Assembly: GCA_005408345.1 (NCBI GenBank)
Contig: SEMN01000205.1
Location: 186,001-250,000 of the forward strand
DNA from: Macquaria australasica
Lineage: Eukaryota; Chordata; Actinopteri; Centrarchiformes; Percichthyidae
DNA: 64,000 bases
Direction of reading: 5' to 3'
Shown here: positions 24,497-37,000 of the stretch, piece after piece
Layout: each line of letters begins with the position of its first letter
Numbering within the stretch: the stretch's first letter is position 1
Program-made: the position numbers and the translations under genes
The notes under the pieces: model-generated
Database searches by the model: none
Told to the model about the DNA's origin: nothing
Seen by the model: the letters and a program-made list of their open reading frames with translations, nothing else

Positions 24497-24785
24497 ATTT
24501 TTACACTTAAGTGTTTGTAGCATTAAACTAACAAGATATAACGTGTTAATTAGTGAGCTTTAGAGGTGCTGGTAGGTGGATTTTGTTACCTTTGATTAGA
24601 GCAGGCTAGCTGTTTCCCCCTGTTTCCAGTCTTTTTGCTAAGCTAAGATAACAGTCATGTGGCTGTAGCTTTATATTTAGCGGACAGACAGGAGAGTGGT
24701 ATTGATCTTCTCATTGAACTCTCTGTAAGAAAGCAAATAAGCTTATTTCCCAAAATTGTCAAACTATTCTTTTAATATATTCACA
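24497..24785 (-). repeat. Dispersed teleost repeat (probable MITE), nearly full copy
   Basis: The minus strand begins with an AATAGTTTGACAATTTTGGG-like end, carries AGCTTAGCAAAAAGACTGGA and ends near AAGTGTAAAAAT. Parts recur at 7030-7177 and a terminal scrap at about 27155-27186, so it is a dispersed family. There is no open reading frame. A DNA-transposon origin is inference. Confidence 0.6.
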
Positions 24786-24850
24786 CAACTTTATGGAGTT
24801 ATATTTTCATTTTAGTAAAATAAAACAAAATTAAAACAACCACATAATAA

Positions 24851-24959
24851 TCCATCCATTTTCTATACCGCTTATCCTCTTAGAGGGTCGCAATCCCAGC
24901 TGACATTGGGCGAGAGGCGGGGTACACCCAGGACTGGTCGCCAGTCAATCACAGGGCTA
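24851..24959 (-). mobile_element. 5'-truncated SINE-like/LINE-tail retroposon with perfect target duplication
   Basis: A 109-bp insertion, minus orientation, carries GTCAATCACAGGGCT and GGCGGGGTACACCC blocks also seen (opposite strand) at 38583-38848. It is flanked by identical CAACCACATAATAA at 24837-24850 and 24960-24973. The target duplication and truncation indicate LINE-style reverse transcription. Confidence 0.85.
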
Positions 24960-24973
24960 CAACCACATAATAA

Positions 24974-26095
24974 TAATTAAGAAATTCATTTGTTGATAGA
25001 TCAACATGAAATTGTATGCATGCAACCACACAGTATATCAGTTATCATTACCTCCTTCTCGCTGTGATAACAGTCTAAACTTGCGTATAAAGTCACACCT
25101 CGTGACACAGTATATCTTTGTCACATTGTCCTTCAGAGTGTGTGTGTCTCTAAAGAAACGCTCTCTGAAAATTGACGCTGATGTCCCACACAGAGTCTCC
25201 CTGAGTCCAAGGCTAGGACTGAAAGCTTGACCTCCAGCAAAGAATTTCGTAGAAAAATGAGACCTTCAGGCTTTCAGTAGGTGTGGAACAACCTTGTGTT
25301 TGAGAAGTAACCTAGAGAAAGTTTAGGCATGGTAAAAATGTGTTTTGTTTATATGAAATACACAAATGAGTGGATTTGCTTTCACACATGTACTGTTTAC
25401 TGTTACTGTACGTGTGCATGTATTCTATATAGTCAAACATTTAGCATGCCAAACATTTCTTATTTAAGGAGATTGTCTTGGTAATTATCTGTAAATACAT
25501 TTTTTTTCAGTTTTATTTTCACTTACATCCAATACTTTGTATTTTTCTGTTAAGTAATGGTAGACATACTGTACTTCATATTCCTAGAGCAATATGACAG
25601 TTTTTTGGAGGCATGAAGAGTTGGAAAGGGTTTTGGAAGCAGAATTTCTTTCACAGAGCACTGAAACAGCACTGCAATGAGCCAGACAGGGAATTGTCAG
25701 GCCCAGGATATAGGAAAGTCTGAGTGGAAAACACATTTGTTATGAACCCAGGAGTGTAAGCCTATGAAACCTATTTCTTGAGAAAAGTAGTGGGGGGGAA
25801 TAGTTGGAAAATCTCAAGGGTTTCTGACGAATCATCTTGGGTCCAAACTGAAAGACAGAAATCAGAAAAACATGAGAGAAAAGCAGCCACACAATTGCTT
25901 CAGATGTCTGCGCTGACTGTGAAAAAGGAAAAAAATGCAACGGAAGTGTGAATAATTTAACTATTTCTCAGTGATCAGTTTCTTCAGTAGATCTTAAGGG
26001 GAAAATAATATTGAGGAATGAAACTTACTGACCCATTTAAAATGTTTCTCTGTTTTCTCTGAATTCAAACAAAATAAATGGGTTTTCAGGATGCA

Positions 26096-26136
<41 letters not shown>

Positions 26137-27382
26137 TATATAATAAGGTTTTGAGTGTATGTTTGCTGAACAGTCACTCCTGCTGATATGTGTCTGCACC
26201 AGTCAGCTTACTTTTCTTTCGAAAGGTGAAGGCACAAGAATGCTCACCACAGTGGAGCCACAACAATTAAAAACAGCTCATTAATCCTAGCTATGACAGC
26301 CGAAAACTGCATCTGGGCTATTTGTGGCGATGCAGCACGGTCCCATTCTGTCGAGGCCAGGGTTGTTTAGAATTTGTATTTTTGCAGTTGTCAGGGAGGA
26401 TCATTTAACAAGAGGAACAGAGATGCAGCCTGAGACCTAATGCACGTCTTGAGAATTGTCCGGGAACTATAGATCAAGTAATGACTACATGTGCAGCAAC
26501 ATAATGACTGTCAAGCTTCAAGAGGCTAGCAGATAGTAGAATACACACTAAAGGGATGATAAACTGTCTATACAATGCAAGCACAATTACAGTGTGGACT
26601 GAATGTGTGACGTATGTATTTTACCTGTGCTTATGCTCCAAATATGATAAACTGTATTTAATTCATATAATCAAACCTAAAGAATATTTTAATTAGCATG
26701 CATAATAATTAGTACATTTATGATTTCAGTGGAAAGAGTCATAGGACCTTTGACATCTATATTATACTTCCACCTAGTGGTTAAAACATGCCACTATCTG
26801 TGAGATATCCATTCAATCTTCTTCAATCCACTGAGATTGTATTCAATATTTCCCTGTTGTTATCACATGGAAATAACACCTTACATCAACACTGCACGTT
26901 TTAGTGACGTCCATAGAGTTCTTTTGAAAACCTACACCCAGATTTTCTCAAGTGACACTTACTTTCAAAAAATATTTCTAGTGTATCTCTTGACATTTAA
27001 ACAGGTTTGTGGTGTTCTTTATGTTTTCAAAAGCTCCACTCTTTATTTAAATGTAAATAAAAAAGGGTGACTGACCCTGTATCAGGGGGAAGAAAAGTTT
27101 TATTCCTTGACAATTCTAAAAATGTGTGTTAAATTAATAGTTTGCTTAATAAGCACAGTTGCCAAAATGTCACACTATTCCTTTAAAAGCTCTTGGCACA
27201 ATACTATCATAAACAATTAGTATTGTGTTGTTGGATTAGATATAATGTTTGCTTTTTGTGTTTTTAAATTATGAAATACATTTGAATTTAAGTTAAGCAT
27301 CCTGCATGCAAGCTTCAATACCCCCAGGACCCTATTACAGTACAATACAATATACAACCACTGGTGTGAAAAAATTTGACAC
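24974..27382. other. Intergenic region between the retroposon and the agr2 3' end
   Basis: Contains an (AT)n tract at 26098-26131 and AT-rich sequence. A scrap of the repeat family of 24497-24785 lies near 27155-27186. No gene is recognised. Confidence 0.6.
26098..26131. repeat. (AT)n microsatellite
   Basis: About 17 AT units. Confidence 0.95.
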
Positions 27383-27388
27383 TTTATT
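27383..27388 (-). terminator. Candidate polyadenylation signal of agr2
   Basis: AATAAA on the minus strand about 126 nt beyond the stop codon at 27514. Others lie at 27398-27403 and 27408-27413, giving a short 3'UTR. Confidence 0.6.
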
Positions 27389-27513
27389 TTCTGTTCATTT
27401 ATTTTGTTTTATTGAGCTCTGAACAGCATGTAAACATGTCAGTGCTGAGCACTGAGCAGGTTGGCCAGCATGACTGGAGCATGGAGAGAAGTCAGATGTC
27501 AGCTTGAGCCATG

Positions 27514-30500
27514 TCAGAGTTCTGTGTGCATTAGGATCTTGGCCTTCTTCATGTTTTTGGCCACTGTTGAAAAAGAGAGGACAAATAAGAATAAAGACCA
27601 TAAACAGTTTTCCTTGCTGACAAAAGGCGCACTGCAAAATGACTCACATTTAAGTGAAAACATTTAAGAAACAAGCAAATGTGGCTGCCAGTGCAGTAAG
27701 TGATTTTCTTAAAATAGGCCAGGATGTCCAGCTACCAGAAGTCTTAAAATAAGTTCAAAAAGGCTAATTTCAAATAATTTTTATATAGTGTAGTTAATTA
27801 AACTACAAGCCAATTAATACTCAATACTACAGGATTCATTTACTTAAAATAAGATTTGTGTTATCTTGTTATAATAATACCCCACACAGGAAAGACATGA
27901 ATAATATCTGGCACAACCACAAACTAGGTTTTTAACCTACTCATCAAATACTGAATGGACTGACGTGAAATCTGGTTCAGATATTGACATTATGACATTA
28001 ATGTTCCCCTGCCTTTTCTTCTAGCGCCATCATCAATTTTCAGTTTGTCAGATACTTTGGTTTGTGACCAAATACCTACAAAAATAATGTTCGTTGTACT
28101 TGGTGTAACATTTAGCTCAAAGCACCACTTTACCAATGTACAGCCTCACAGATCTGCTAGCATTGCTGTAGACTTAGTCTTGTTTATTAAGAATGAACAC
28201 TGTGAAAATATCACCTTTGATGTCACATTTGACCAATAATGATGGAGGCACTTCAAAGTTAGTCCTTTTTCGGTGTCTTCATCATTTTGTCTGTGTCCAG
28301 CACATCTGTAATCACTGCTGTACATGTACAATGTGTTCTATTCTGGTTGATATTATTTCCAACATCAGAGAAGGGTGTTTGTTTTCACTTCCGGGTGCTC
28401 AGCTACAATCAGAGCTTAACGTACATACACTTACTATATGCTGTGTGAATAGGTGTTTTCTATTATTTTGTGTTGGCCCAAACTGAGTGGTAAATGCAGT
28501 TTTACAAACTCATCTTGGAAGCAGCAGTTTTCTGAGGCCCAGAGGAGCTTACTATTATGAAGTCTCACACATAAGTAGGTATTGAAACAGTATTTCTAAA
28601 AGTAGTTAGAGCACCGCAGTTGCAAAACTTTTCCCACCTCCTCAACTGCCCTCCTGCTGAAACTTAAAACCTGCAAAAGTCCCTCCATAACATCCATATG
28701 AAGCCTCGTTCTCTCTGCCAGACCCATCTCACAAAAACAGTTTGTCATCCCTGTCAAAATATTGAGGGAGGAAGACGAGGGTTAAAAACAGTAGGGGCTC
28801 AGTCTGTCTTCACGCTGCTGACAGGTGAGGTGTGCGGCACCCCCCTTTCCCCCCTCCCCCCACCCCTTCCTTCCTCCCCCAAACTATCATTAGAGAAAGT
28901 GGACGGTCACTCACAGTGTGCCATGTCACCAGGCTCGTAGGCGTAGAGGTGGTTGCCGTACTTTCCTGCAATGTCCGTGCGCACGGTCTTTGATGGATCT
29001 GCAGAAAGACATGTCACTCGCAAAGATTGTAACATTATCTGATTGTAGTAACTGTTGTGCTCTTACTGCTGCTCATTTTGTTAACTGCTGGTGTTTCTGT
29101 AACAAGAAATGACAAGGAGGGTGAGCAAAGAGTGAAAGTGAAAATAAAAGACAGAAAGTAAGAGAAGCAAGCAGATGACAGGTGTCAGTTTCAGTGAGAA
29201 GCCATATGGTGAAATCTTTCAGCCAAATAAGTGGATATTTAGGAGTGAGTGAAAGACAGAATCTCCAGTCCTAGTTTCTCCAACACTTCCCACACCATCA
29301 TTAAGAATACAGAACTACTGAGTGTGTTAGCCGTTATTCCTTTCCTTCAACAGTGCCATATATATGCCATATGTTATGCTGGAATCCTTATTCTGATAGA
29401 AATACATAAAAACTACTGTGAGATTTTTGAGTGTCCCAAAAGAATGCAAAAATCAGTTCTGGGCCAAAGAGTATTTTGATGTATACTTTTTTGGGGGTTT
29501 GTGTTGTGTTGAGCTCATAAGATGAGAGTGAGGTCAGAGGATAGGTTTAGCTATTCGACCAAGTCAGATCGAATCTCAAAGGACCATAAGGGGCATAAAT
29601 ATTTTCATCTGACTGTCCTATTAGACTGAAAATTGATTCAATGAAATCTAAATCATGATAAATGGTGTAAGTATTTACCGACAAAGAGGATTCTGGGAAT
29701 GTAGTAGCCATCAGTGGCCAGATTCTTATCCTTAGTCTCTTCCTGTAAAAAAACAATATAAACAGCAGAAACTAGTCCATTACTAGTACAAAGAGAGTGT
29801 GTCTTAAGTATTTAGCAGATGGTTACTTTTAGATGCTATTCTTCTTTGCACATCATTTTTAACGTTTCATTTTTAACCTGATATTGTTACAGTGTCCATG
29901 ATTCGCCTTAAGATAGTTGACTGTTTCACACTGCATATCAATTTACGTAGTGCTAAAAATAATGCATACAGACTGGTAAAAAAACAAAAGTAAGATGCTC
30001 ATCACATTACCCCTTTACATCAGTCACTAGGATTTTTCACTACTTCCTGCAACTTGTACACTGTTTTACACTGAAAAAAGGCCACATGGACTCACCACCA
30101 AGTTGAGCATGATGAAATCCTCTTTGGCCATTTTCTGGATGGACTTATCAGCAGCAAATGCCTTCTTTAGCGCTGAAATAATGAAATAATTCTGTTCAGC
30201 TTAGGTTTGAGATTAGAAAAAAGAACTGGCTTTAAAGTAATCATTACAGTAATACTTTATATGCTCCCCAAGAATTCCCCAAAAATTCATGCGGTTGCAA
30301 CCGATCTATGAAAATTCAAGGCAGGAATTGTAATTGCACTGCCGTACGTTTTGACACGCAGGGTGTTAGGCAAGTTAGATACAAGTTTTTCAGGTCCGAC
30401 CTACATGTTATCCATGACTAGTTTCCTTGCCAGAGATTACACAATGTAATAAGCTATAAGTGTATGAAACTTGTTTAAATTGTCCTCAAATAGTATAATT

Positions 30501-32024
30501 GAGTTGTGAACCAAACTGAATAATGTTAGTTGGTTTTCACAATCAAATGATGTACTGGTGTATTCAGGCATTCAAAGGCAGGCTGTAAAATATTCTGCTT
30601 TTTTCCTCAAACCTGACAAAAGTCAAAAGTAAAAGCCAGATTTTGCCCTGTAGGTGGTCTTTATTGTTTATGTGTTAAGAAACGCCAGTGGAGACCTCCA
30701 TTGAGCTTACCTCCAGGAAACCAGCTGTGTGATTAATGAATATAATTCTAACCTATTTTTATTGCCTGTTTGGCAGGTATTAAAGAACACACCCATGGTG
30801 TTCCCCTTGAAACTGAGCCCAAGTCTGGGCTGGTCTAGAAGGACAGTGCAGGATGTGCAAGCCTATATTTTTACATTCAATATTTTTCAGCTGTAATAAA
30901 GCAGAGTTACTGCAGTACCTTGGCTGTATGGGCAGTCTTCTTGATGATGGATGACCATCAGAGGCTTCCGACTGTGAGAGCAAAACCACAGAGAAACAAC
31001 TCAACACATTCCTCAACACAATAAGCACAATGATGGGTGTGACTGCAATCTTGCACAACATAATCCCTGAGAAATCAAAGTCACCATGCCAGACTTTAAA
31101 AGAATAATGACAAATAAAATGCCATTTTTTGCTTTTTAGGGACATTAATGATTCCATTAGTAATAGAGCTGATGTACAGTAGTTCTGCCTTATACAGTAT
31201 TTTAACCCCAACTTGAACAAGTAAGGCTGTCATCATCCTCATGGACGCATTAGGAAATATATATTCCGCTTACAGGCTGCATATAAATAGTGGTATGGTA
31301 TTCACAAATGTATAAAACAATATATATATAAGAAGTGTTTTTCTATTCCAACTTTTTCTGAGAAATCTATCAAAGAATCTATCAAAGGTATCCATGATTA
31401 GACAGCAGTAGCTTGAGGAGCTGTAAGTGACAAGTCTCTGCTTTCTGTGTAATCAGGCGATAGTAATTCATATGCATACCATCTGTTAGGCCCCAACCTT
31501 GAGGATGCAGCTACTGTATATCAAGGAAATAAAGGGCATAAATTGCACTTTCCCATTTACATTCTGTTCTCACAGCCAAAACTCATATCCAAACAGAATC
31601 AACAAATATTCAAGGTTGTTGTCAAGGTGCAGAGTCTTACCTCATGACCATCTTTAACAGGCCCTCTTCATAACTTTTGACCCAACTAATACCATCCCCC
31701 CATCCTGCAGGACAAAACAGCGATGAAGTCAACAACAATGAATATGGCATACTGCTCTATGGTCCATTTTTTTAACTGAATCACTTCAACAAGCAAAATT
31801 CAAATTCAGGACTTTTTTGTGTGTCTAGAGACACAAACTTAAGCTCACAGCTATGAATTCAGTTTGTTAATGATTCTTGAGATGGAAACTACAGCTGTGC
31901 ACGCTTGAAAAAAGAAGGATCACACACCTCTTGACAAGGACTGAGGCTTTGCCTTCTTTCTTTTCAGTTCTCCGGCACTGGCACATATGCCAATGAACAA
32001 AGCTAACAAGACCCAGCGAAACAT
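27514..32024 (-). CDS. agr2: Anterior gradient protein 2 homologue (ER thioredoxin-fold protein)
   Basis: A protein-disulfide-isomerase-like factor of the endoplasmic reticulum, in mammals needed for mucin folding in secretory cells. Coding exons on the minus strand: 32024-31928, 31704-31641, 30971-30919, 30172-30096, 29742-29679, 28998-28915 and 27563-27514. All borders are GT/AG and phases agree, giving 162 aa (human AGR2 is 175). A hydrophobic signal peptide (MFRWVLLALFIGICASA) is followed by the family block LSRGWGDGISWVKSYEEGL, a thioredoxin-like strand KPLMVIHH, the single-cysteine active site CPYS, the segment DGYYIPRILFVDPS, LYAYEPGD, and a C-terminal HTEL ER-retrieval signal. The C-terminal NMKKAKILMHTEL supports AGR over TXNDC12. 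agr1 or agr3 orthology cannot be fully excluded. The gene is convergent with adarb1 and divergent from traf3ip1. Confidence 0.95.
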
Positions 32025-32678
32025 CACTTCCTGTCCTTTGAGAGAACTGCAATGACAGTTGACATTTAGATTAGGGTGAAATTCAGTGAGATGATCATTT
32101 GAAAGACAGTTAGATTTGATAGACCCACTGCAATCACAGGGTTTGCTGATAGCACAATCTACAGATGTCTACAGTTCATGTTTTCATCTGCAATGCTGAC
32201 TCACCAAACAAGCTCGACAAGGCTGGCAGTCAAATGGCTGTATATATAAAGAATCCCTGAATGTCATTTTCATATCAAATCTGCACTATTATTAAAAGCC
32301 CCAGCAACTACCGTTTTATAATGTTAATTTCTGTGAGCTGTTTTTCTATATTAATCACGTTTTTGTAATGAAAATAAAAATACAAAGATTTTACTGCACT
32401 GTTGCTGCTTATTTATATTATTTAAAGAAATCTGATACAATATATTACTGTACCATTACTATAACTTTAAACAACATCAGTGTCAAAAAGTAGGATTGAA
32501 ACAATCCCTTGAAATCTCACAAATCCCTAATTATATACATTTTCAATAACAAGGTTTTAACTCTATGGGAGGCATGTAGCTATGAAAATCGATGGTAACT
32601 TTTATAGAGAAGGTAATTCATAATTCAAGTATTTCTGTCTCCTGAAGTTGCATACCGGTAATATAGTAGATGACTTAC

Positions 32679-32765
32679 CTTGACAGCGTGAAGCAACAAG
32701 CATCTGTACTGTACCCTTCTAAACACCTTCTCTTTTGTCAGATGGGTTTTCTCTCAACCGAACTC
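32679..32765 (-). other. agr2: Likely 5' non-coding first exon of agr2
   Basis: A consensus donor (AAG/GTAAGT on the minus strand, intron starting at 32678) could splice to the acceptor before 32046, just upstream of the agr2 start. It contains an ATG at 32703 that would open a 15-codon uORF. The upper border is set only by a weak TATA-like TATTTATA at 32802-32795. Confidence 0.45.
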
Positions 32766-33688
32766 ACCAAACAGGTATATCAAAGTAAGCGTGCTATAAA
32801 TAAAGACAACTGAAACCCACACATTGTTGAACTGCTAAAACTGAGACACAGAGTACGGAGTGATACTGAGTGATTTAAATTGGCTGTCATCAAACAATAA
32901 CTTTTTACATAGGGTCTCACAGTGCATGACATCAAAAATAATAATCCCCAAATAATAAAATCATACCTAATTTGGAAGATAACCTTACTTAAATTTCACT
33001 GACACAGTTTCATTGTGACGAAGAATCTGACTGTTTTGCTGTTATGGGAAGAGTACGTGTTGAGTTAAGCTCATCAATCAAATTATACGTGTAGGCTACT
33101 AGCACACATCTTATACACACATCACACATACATGAGACATCTCCCTACCCTAAACTACTGGTCTCCTCTGATTGCGGACCCTAGCAGCATGTGACAGTCC
33201 TCTAAGGGGCTAAGAAAAATATAAACCAGCGTTCATGGGCTTTTAAAGAGACCTGCCTCAAAAAGGCCTACTCAGCTTTCCACATTTTCTCATACTCATT
33301 AGATTTTTCTTCCTGCCAAAACGTCTCTGTCCGAGACTAAGTTGTTCTTAATACTGTAAGTGGTGCTAGAGTTTTCACAGTACACTTGCTTTCCCGTCCC
33401 CATGCACCTTAGGTGATGTTGTGCCAGGAATCCCCACTCTATCCCAGAAACAGTGCTGCATCAGAAAACAATAAACCCAAGCTATCAAGCACAATTTAAC
33501 TGAGGGCTGAGACTGATATTATACCCATATCTGCCAATGGGCATTGTTGTGTAATAATATGACATAGGCTGTGTTAACTGTTGTCTTTGTTATAGCCTTG
33601 ATGTCAATGTTTTAATCCCCAATGTACTGTTTTTAAGCCTATGCAGTCAATGCAGTTGTTTTATTAGGGGTCAGTTCACAAACACAAC
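32766..33688. other. Intergenic spacer between divergent agr2 and traf3ip1
   Basis: AT-rich; I see no coding exon. Both promoters must lie within or next to this spacer. Confidence 0.6.
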
Positions 33689-33794
<106 letters not shown>

Positions 33795-33809
33795 TGCATA
33801 TTGTTAGCT

Positions 33810-33841
33810 GTTGCTATGGACACCAGCAGTGCTTAGCAACC
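33810..33841 (+). promoter_or_regulatory. traf3ip1: RFX X-box-like site pair in the traf3ip1 promoter
   Basis: GTTGCTATGGACAC (33810-33823) matches 11 of 14 positions of a symmetric X-box (GTTGCCATGGCAAC). CTTAGCAACC (33832-33841) is a second half-site in reverse. RFX factors control many ciliary genes, and traf3ip1 encodes a ciliary transport protein. Confidence 0.55.
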
Positions 33842-33852
33842 GAAAGCCCTCA

Positions 33853-33900
33853 GCGCAGGCGCAGTCGTCATTAATGATGCACTGTGGGATTGCAGAGTAT
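33853..33900 (+). promoter_or_regulatory. traf3ip1: NRF1-like and ZNF143-like promoter motifs
   Basis: GCGCAGGCGCA at 33853-33863 fits the NRF1 palindrome. ATGCACTGTGGGA at about 33877-33889 differs by one base from a ZNF143-type ATGCATTGTGGGA. Both are typical of TATA-less housekeeping promoters and lie 110-155 bp before the start codon. Confidence 0.55.
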
Positions 33901-34006
33901 TGACATAGCAACCAGGCGAAGGAGCCACCAAGTTTTTTTCACTCCGTATTACTTTTTGCTGTCTCTACTGCGTCTAAACTATTTAGCTTTACCCTCGACT
34001 GCTGCA

Positions 34007-37000
34007 ATGAACGGGGCAGTGGCAAAAAAGACCCAGGACACGCTGGGCAAAGTGATAAAGAAACCGCCTCTCACGGAGAAACTGCTAAGCAAGCCGCCGT
34101 TTCGATACCTACACGACATCTTCAGTGAGGTGAGGCTGGTCTGCTAAAGTTACGATAACGTTAGCAAGCTGACGATTGTTTAACTAGCACCACGAGCCTC
34201 TTTTGCCCATATTTATGAAAAGGCTAGCGCCAACTGGGCCTATGTCATTTAAAAGCACAGACAAGCGAGCCAACCGACGTTAGCATGGACCAAGCTAGCT
34301 AGTTAGCTAACATCAACTTCGCAGTAACGTTACTGCCTCTGCAGCTTTCCTCAAGCCGTCAGATTGTCTGCCGTAGTACGAACAAGGTTGGCCAAGCAGC
34401 TAAACCATTCAGGTCAATCATCAACCAAAGAAAGAGTTGTTACCGTTCACTAGCAGTTCAATATTTGGTTGCCTATTCATTGAGTAAAGTGGGTTAGCTA
34501 GTTAGCTAGCAGTGTCTACGGCGTCGTCTAGTTGCTAGGCACGACCCGAGCCCACAGGGATCAACAAACAGAGATTGTCCACTATTAGCTAACTAGAGTG
34601 AGACCGCTGTTAATTCTAACTTGGCTAAATGCGTCACGTTGAGTTGACGGATGCTGAGCAGCTTATCGTAGCTTGGCTGTCTGATAACACTAAGGGTTAC
34701 GTTGTGCTGTAATTAATCTCTGTGTATATGTAAAACACTGTCACCGTTCTTGGAAGCTGCTTGCAAAACAAGTGAAAGTACAGATATATGCATACAGATA
34801 TATTACAGATATACTCAAAGCCTTTCTGGGTGCTTTTGGGAAGGACTGAGAGGCTTAGTGATGCTCTCTGCAGTAAAATGTCTGATTCCTTGGCGGTTGG
34901 GATCAGTTTAGCAAGCCACTGCAGCTGTTACTCTCAGGTGAAGAGGCCGGGGTCACCTACTAATCACAAGCATTTGTTTTCATCTACTTGGTGTGATATA
35001 CCACTTGGGGACTAGATGAGTTAGCTGTTATTCACAGATAAAGATGTAGACTATATGAAACGTACATACCTTTAGTTAAAATTGTCCTAGATTTCCTTAT
35101 CCAGATTGTATAGTCACGTGGGCATTAGGAAACCTCAGCCAACTGCTTCTTTAAGGTGTTTTATTTGATAATGCCAACACATCATCATCTGATCAGCTTT
35201 GGAAACTGAATAGTGACTTCTTGCGTGTTATCAACTGTCATCTAGTTTATTAATACTATCGAGAAAACCAGACTGAACTTTAAATTCATACATGCACCAA
35301 TTTGTCAACACAAACATGACAGAAAGAATATGAGTAGTAGGTGATGAAATAGATAGATAAAGTAAGAGTAATACGTGCAACAGAAAATAACACTGGAAAA
35401 ATCAGCTCCATGGCCCGTTATGTTGTTTAACACCTACTGAACCCACTTGTCAATGGAAATAGTTGATGTCAAATAAAAATCTAATCCGATCTATATCATG
35501 AAACCGCTTTTTCTCAACTACATTTTCTTTCTTTTTTATTACTAACTTGTTAGACACAACATAATCCTTTCATGCGAGGTGTCAAGCACAGTGAAATCTG
35601 TTTCACTTCTTCTAAACTGAAGTGAGATCTCATTCTCACGCTCCACCTGTTGAGTAGTCTAATATTTCACTGTAGGTTCATGTATATTTGATAAAGGGGA
35701 GCGTGTCGGCATGTGTGAGTCCTTTTTCTCTGATTAGCAATGGGTTTGACAGCAGGAATGAGCTGTCAAACAACAGAATTTTCACCATAGATATTGAAGC
35801 ATATACTCTTGAACTGGACTATTAAGGCCAGAATTTTATTTTGAAGCATTCATGAATGAACTACGTTTGGATATGCTTTTTCTGTTTTCCTTCAAAAGTG
35901 GCCCCACACTTACAGGAATTCACATATAGATTATAAATCTGCTGTGCTAAAGTATAAATTCATCTGGATCTAAATAACGTTGTTAGCACTATTAGCATGC
36001 TTTAGAGAAGCACTAGTGCTACACACTGGTGGTTTACAGTATGTATTTTAAGTGTTAGGAATATGAAATGGTTAATATTGCAAATAATTTGACAACTGAG
36101 TGTGAAACCTTTATTTCTCACCACTTTCAGGTCATCAGGACCACTGGTTTTATGAAAGGCCTGTATGGAGAAAATGAAATGAAGTCAGATAATGTTAAGG
36201 TAAGTTGACCACACTCTGCCCACCTGGTTAAACTGATTGGCTATTGTTTTTTTTGTAACCTCTAGCCTCCAGCTATACAAAACTGATACCACTATACTTT
36301 AGTTAATAGTGTTCCCCTCATATTCATCTGTCTCTGTTAATGTGCTTGCTTGTGTACAGAATATGTGTTTATGTCCTGAGCAGCAGCATTACTTGAGCAT
36401 GAGATCGCCTGTGTGTTACAAGGGACAGTCTGAGGGTGTCTGTATGTGTGTGCGGGAGGGTAACCCTACACGCTGCCTGTGTGAAACACTGAGTGAGAGG
36501 ATCTGGCAGGACATGACTGAGAGGGCCTGCCAAGGTGTCAGAACTCAAGTCTGCTGTTTGAGAGCTGACCCCAGATCTATACTGGATAGGAGGGTGCTGG
36601 GCCCTGATAAATGTCAATTAACTAATGTTAATTTGTCATTTTTGTATTTAGAATTCAACATTATTTCATGCACTTCTGTCATAAGCTTTTTCTAGAAGGT
36701 GCAACAAGTTGATGTGTAGGTGTAGGTATAAATTAAATAGAGAGAGAACCCCCCCCGAAATATGTTTATTTATCATTATACATCGAATACTTTGCTTTTG
36801 CAACATATTGATTGTTAATGCTCTGATATTATAGCAGAATCAACAGATGATTTTGTTCTATAAATTACTTTTTTACTGAAACTAGGGCTCTTGTATTTGA
36901 TCTATTTTAAATAAAATGTCTTTAAAGTAGGAATGTAAAATGGTAGTTAGTCATGGCGACTACAAGCCAGAGGACCTGAGGGGCCCTCCCGGTTCACACA

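Noticed and set aside
36309..36695. 128-codon open frame in a traf3ip1 intron
   Set aside because: No recognisable domain, no matching splice structure, lies between well-supported exons.
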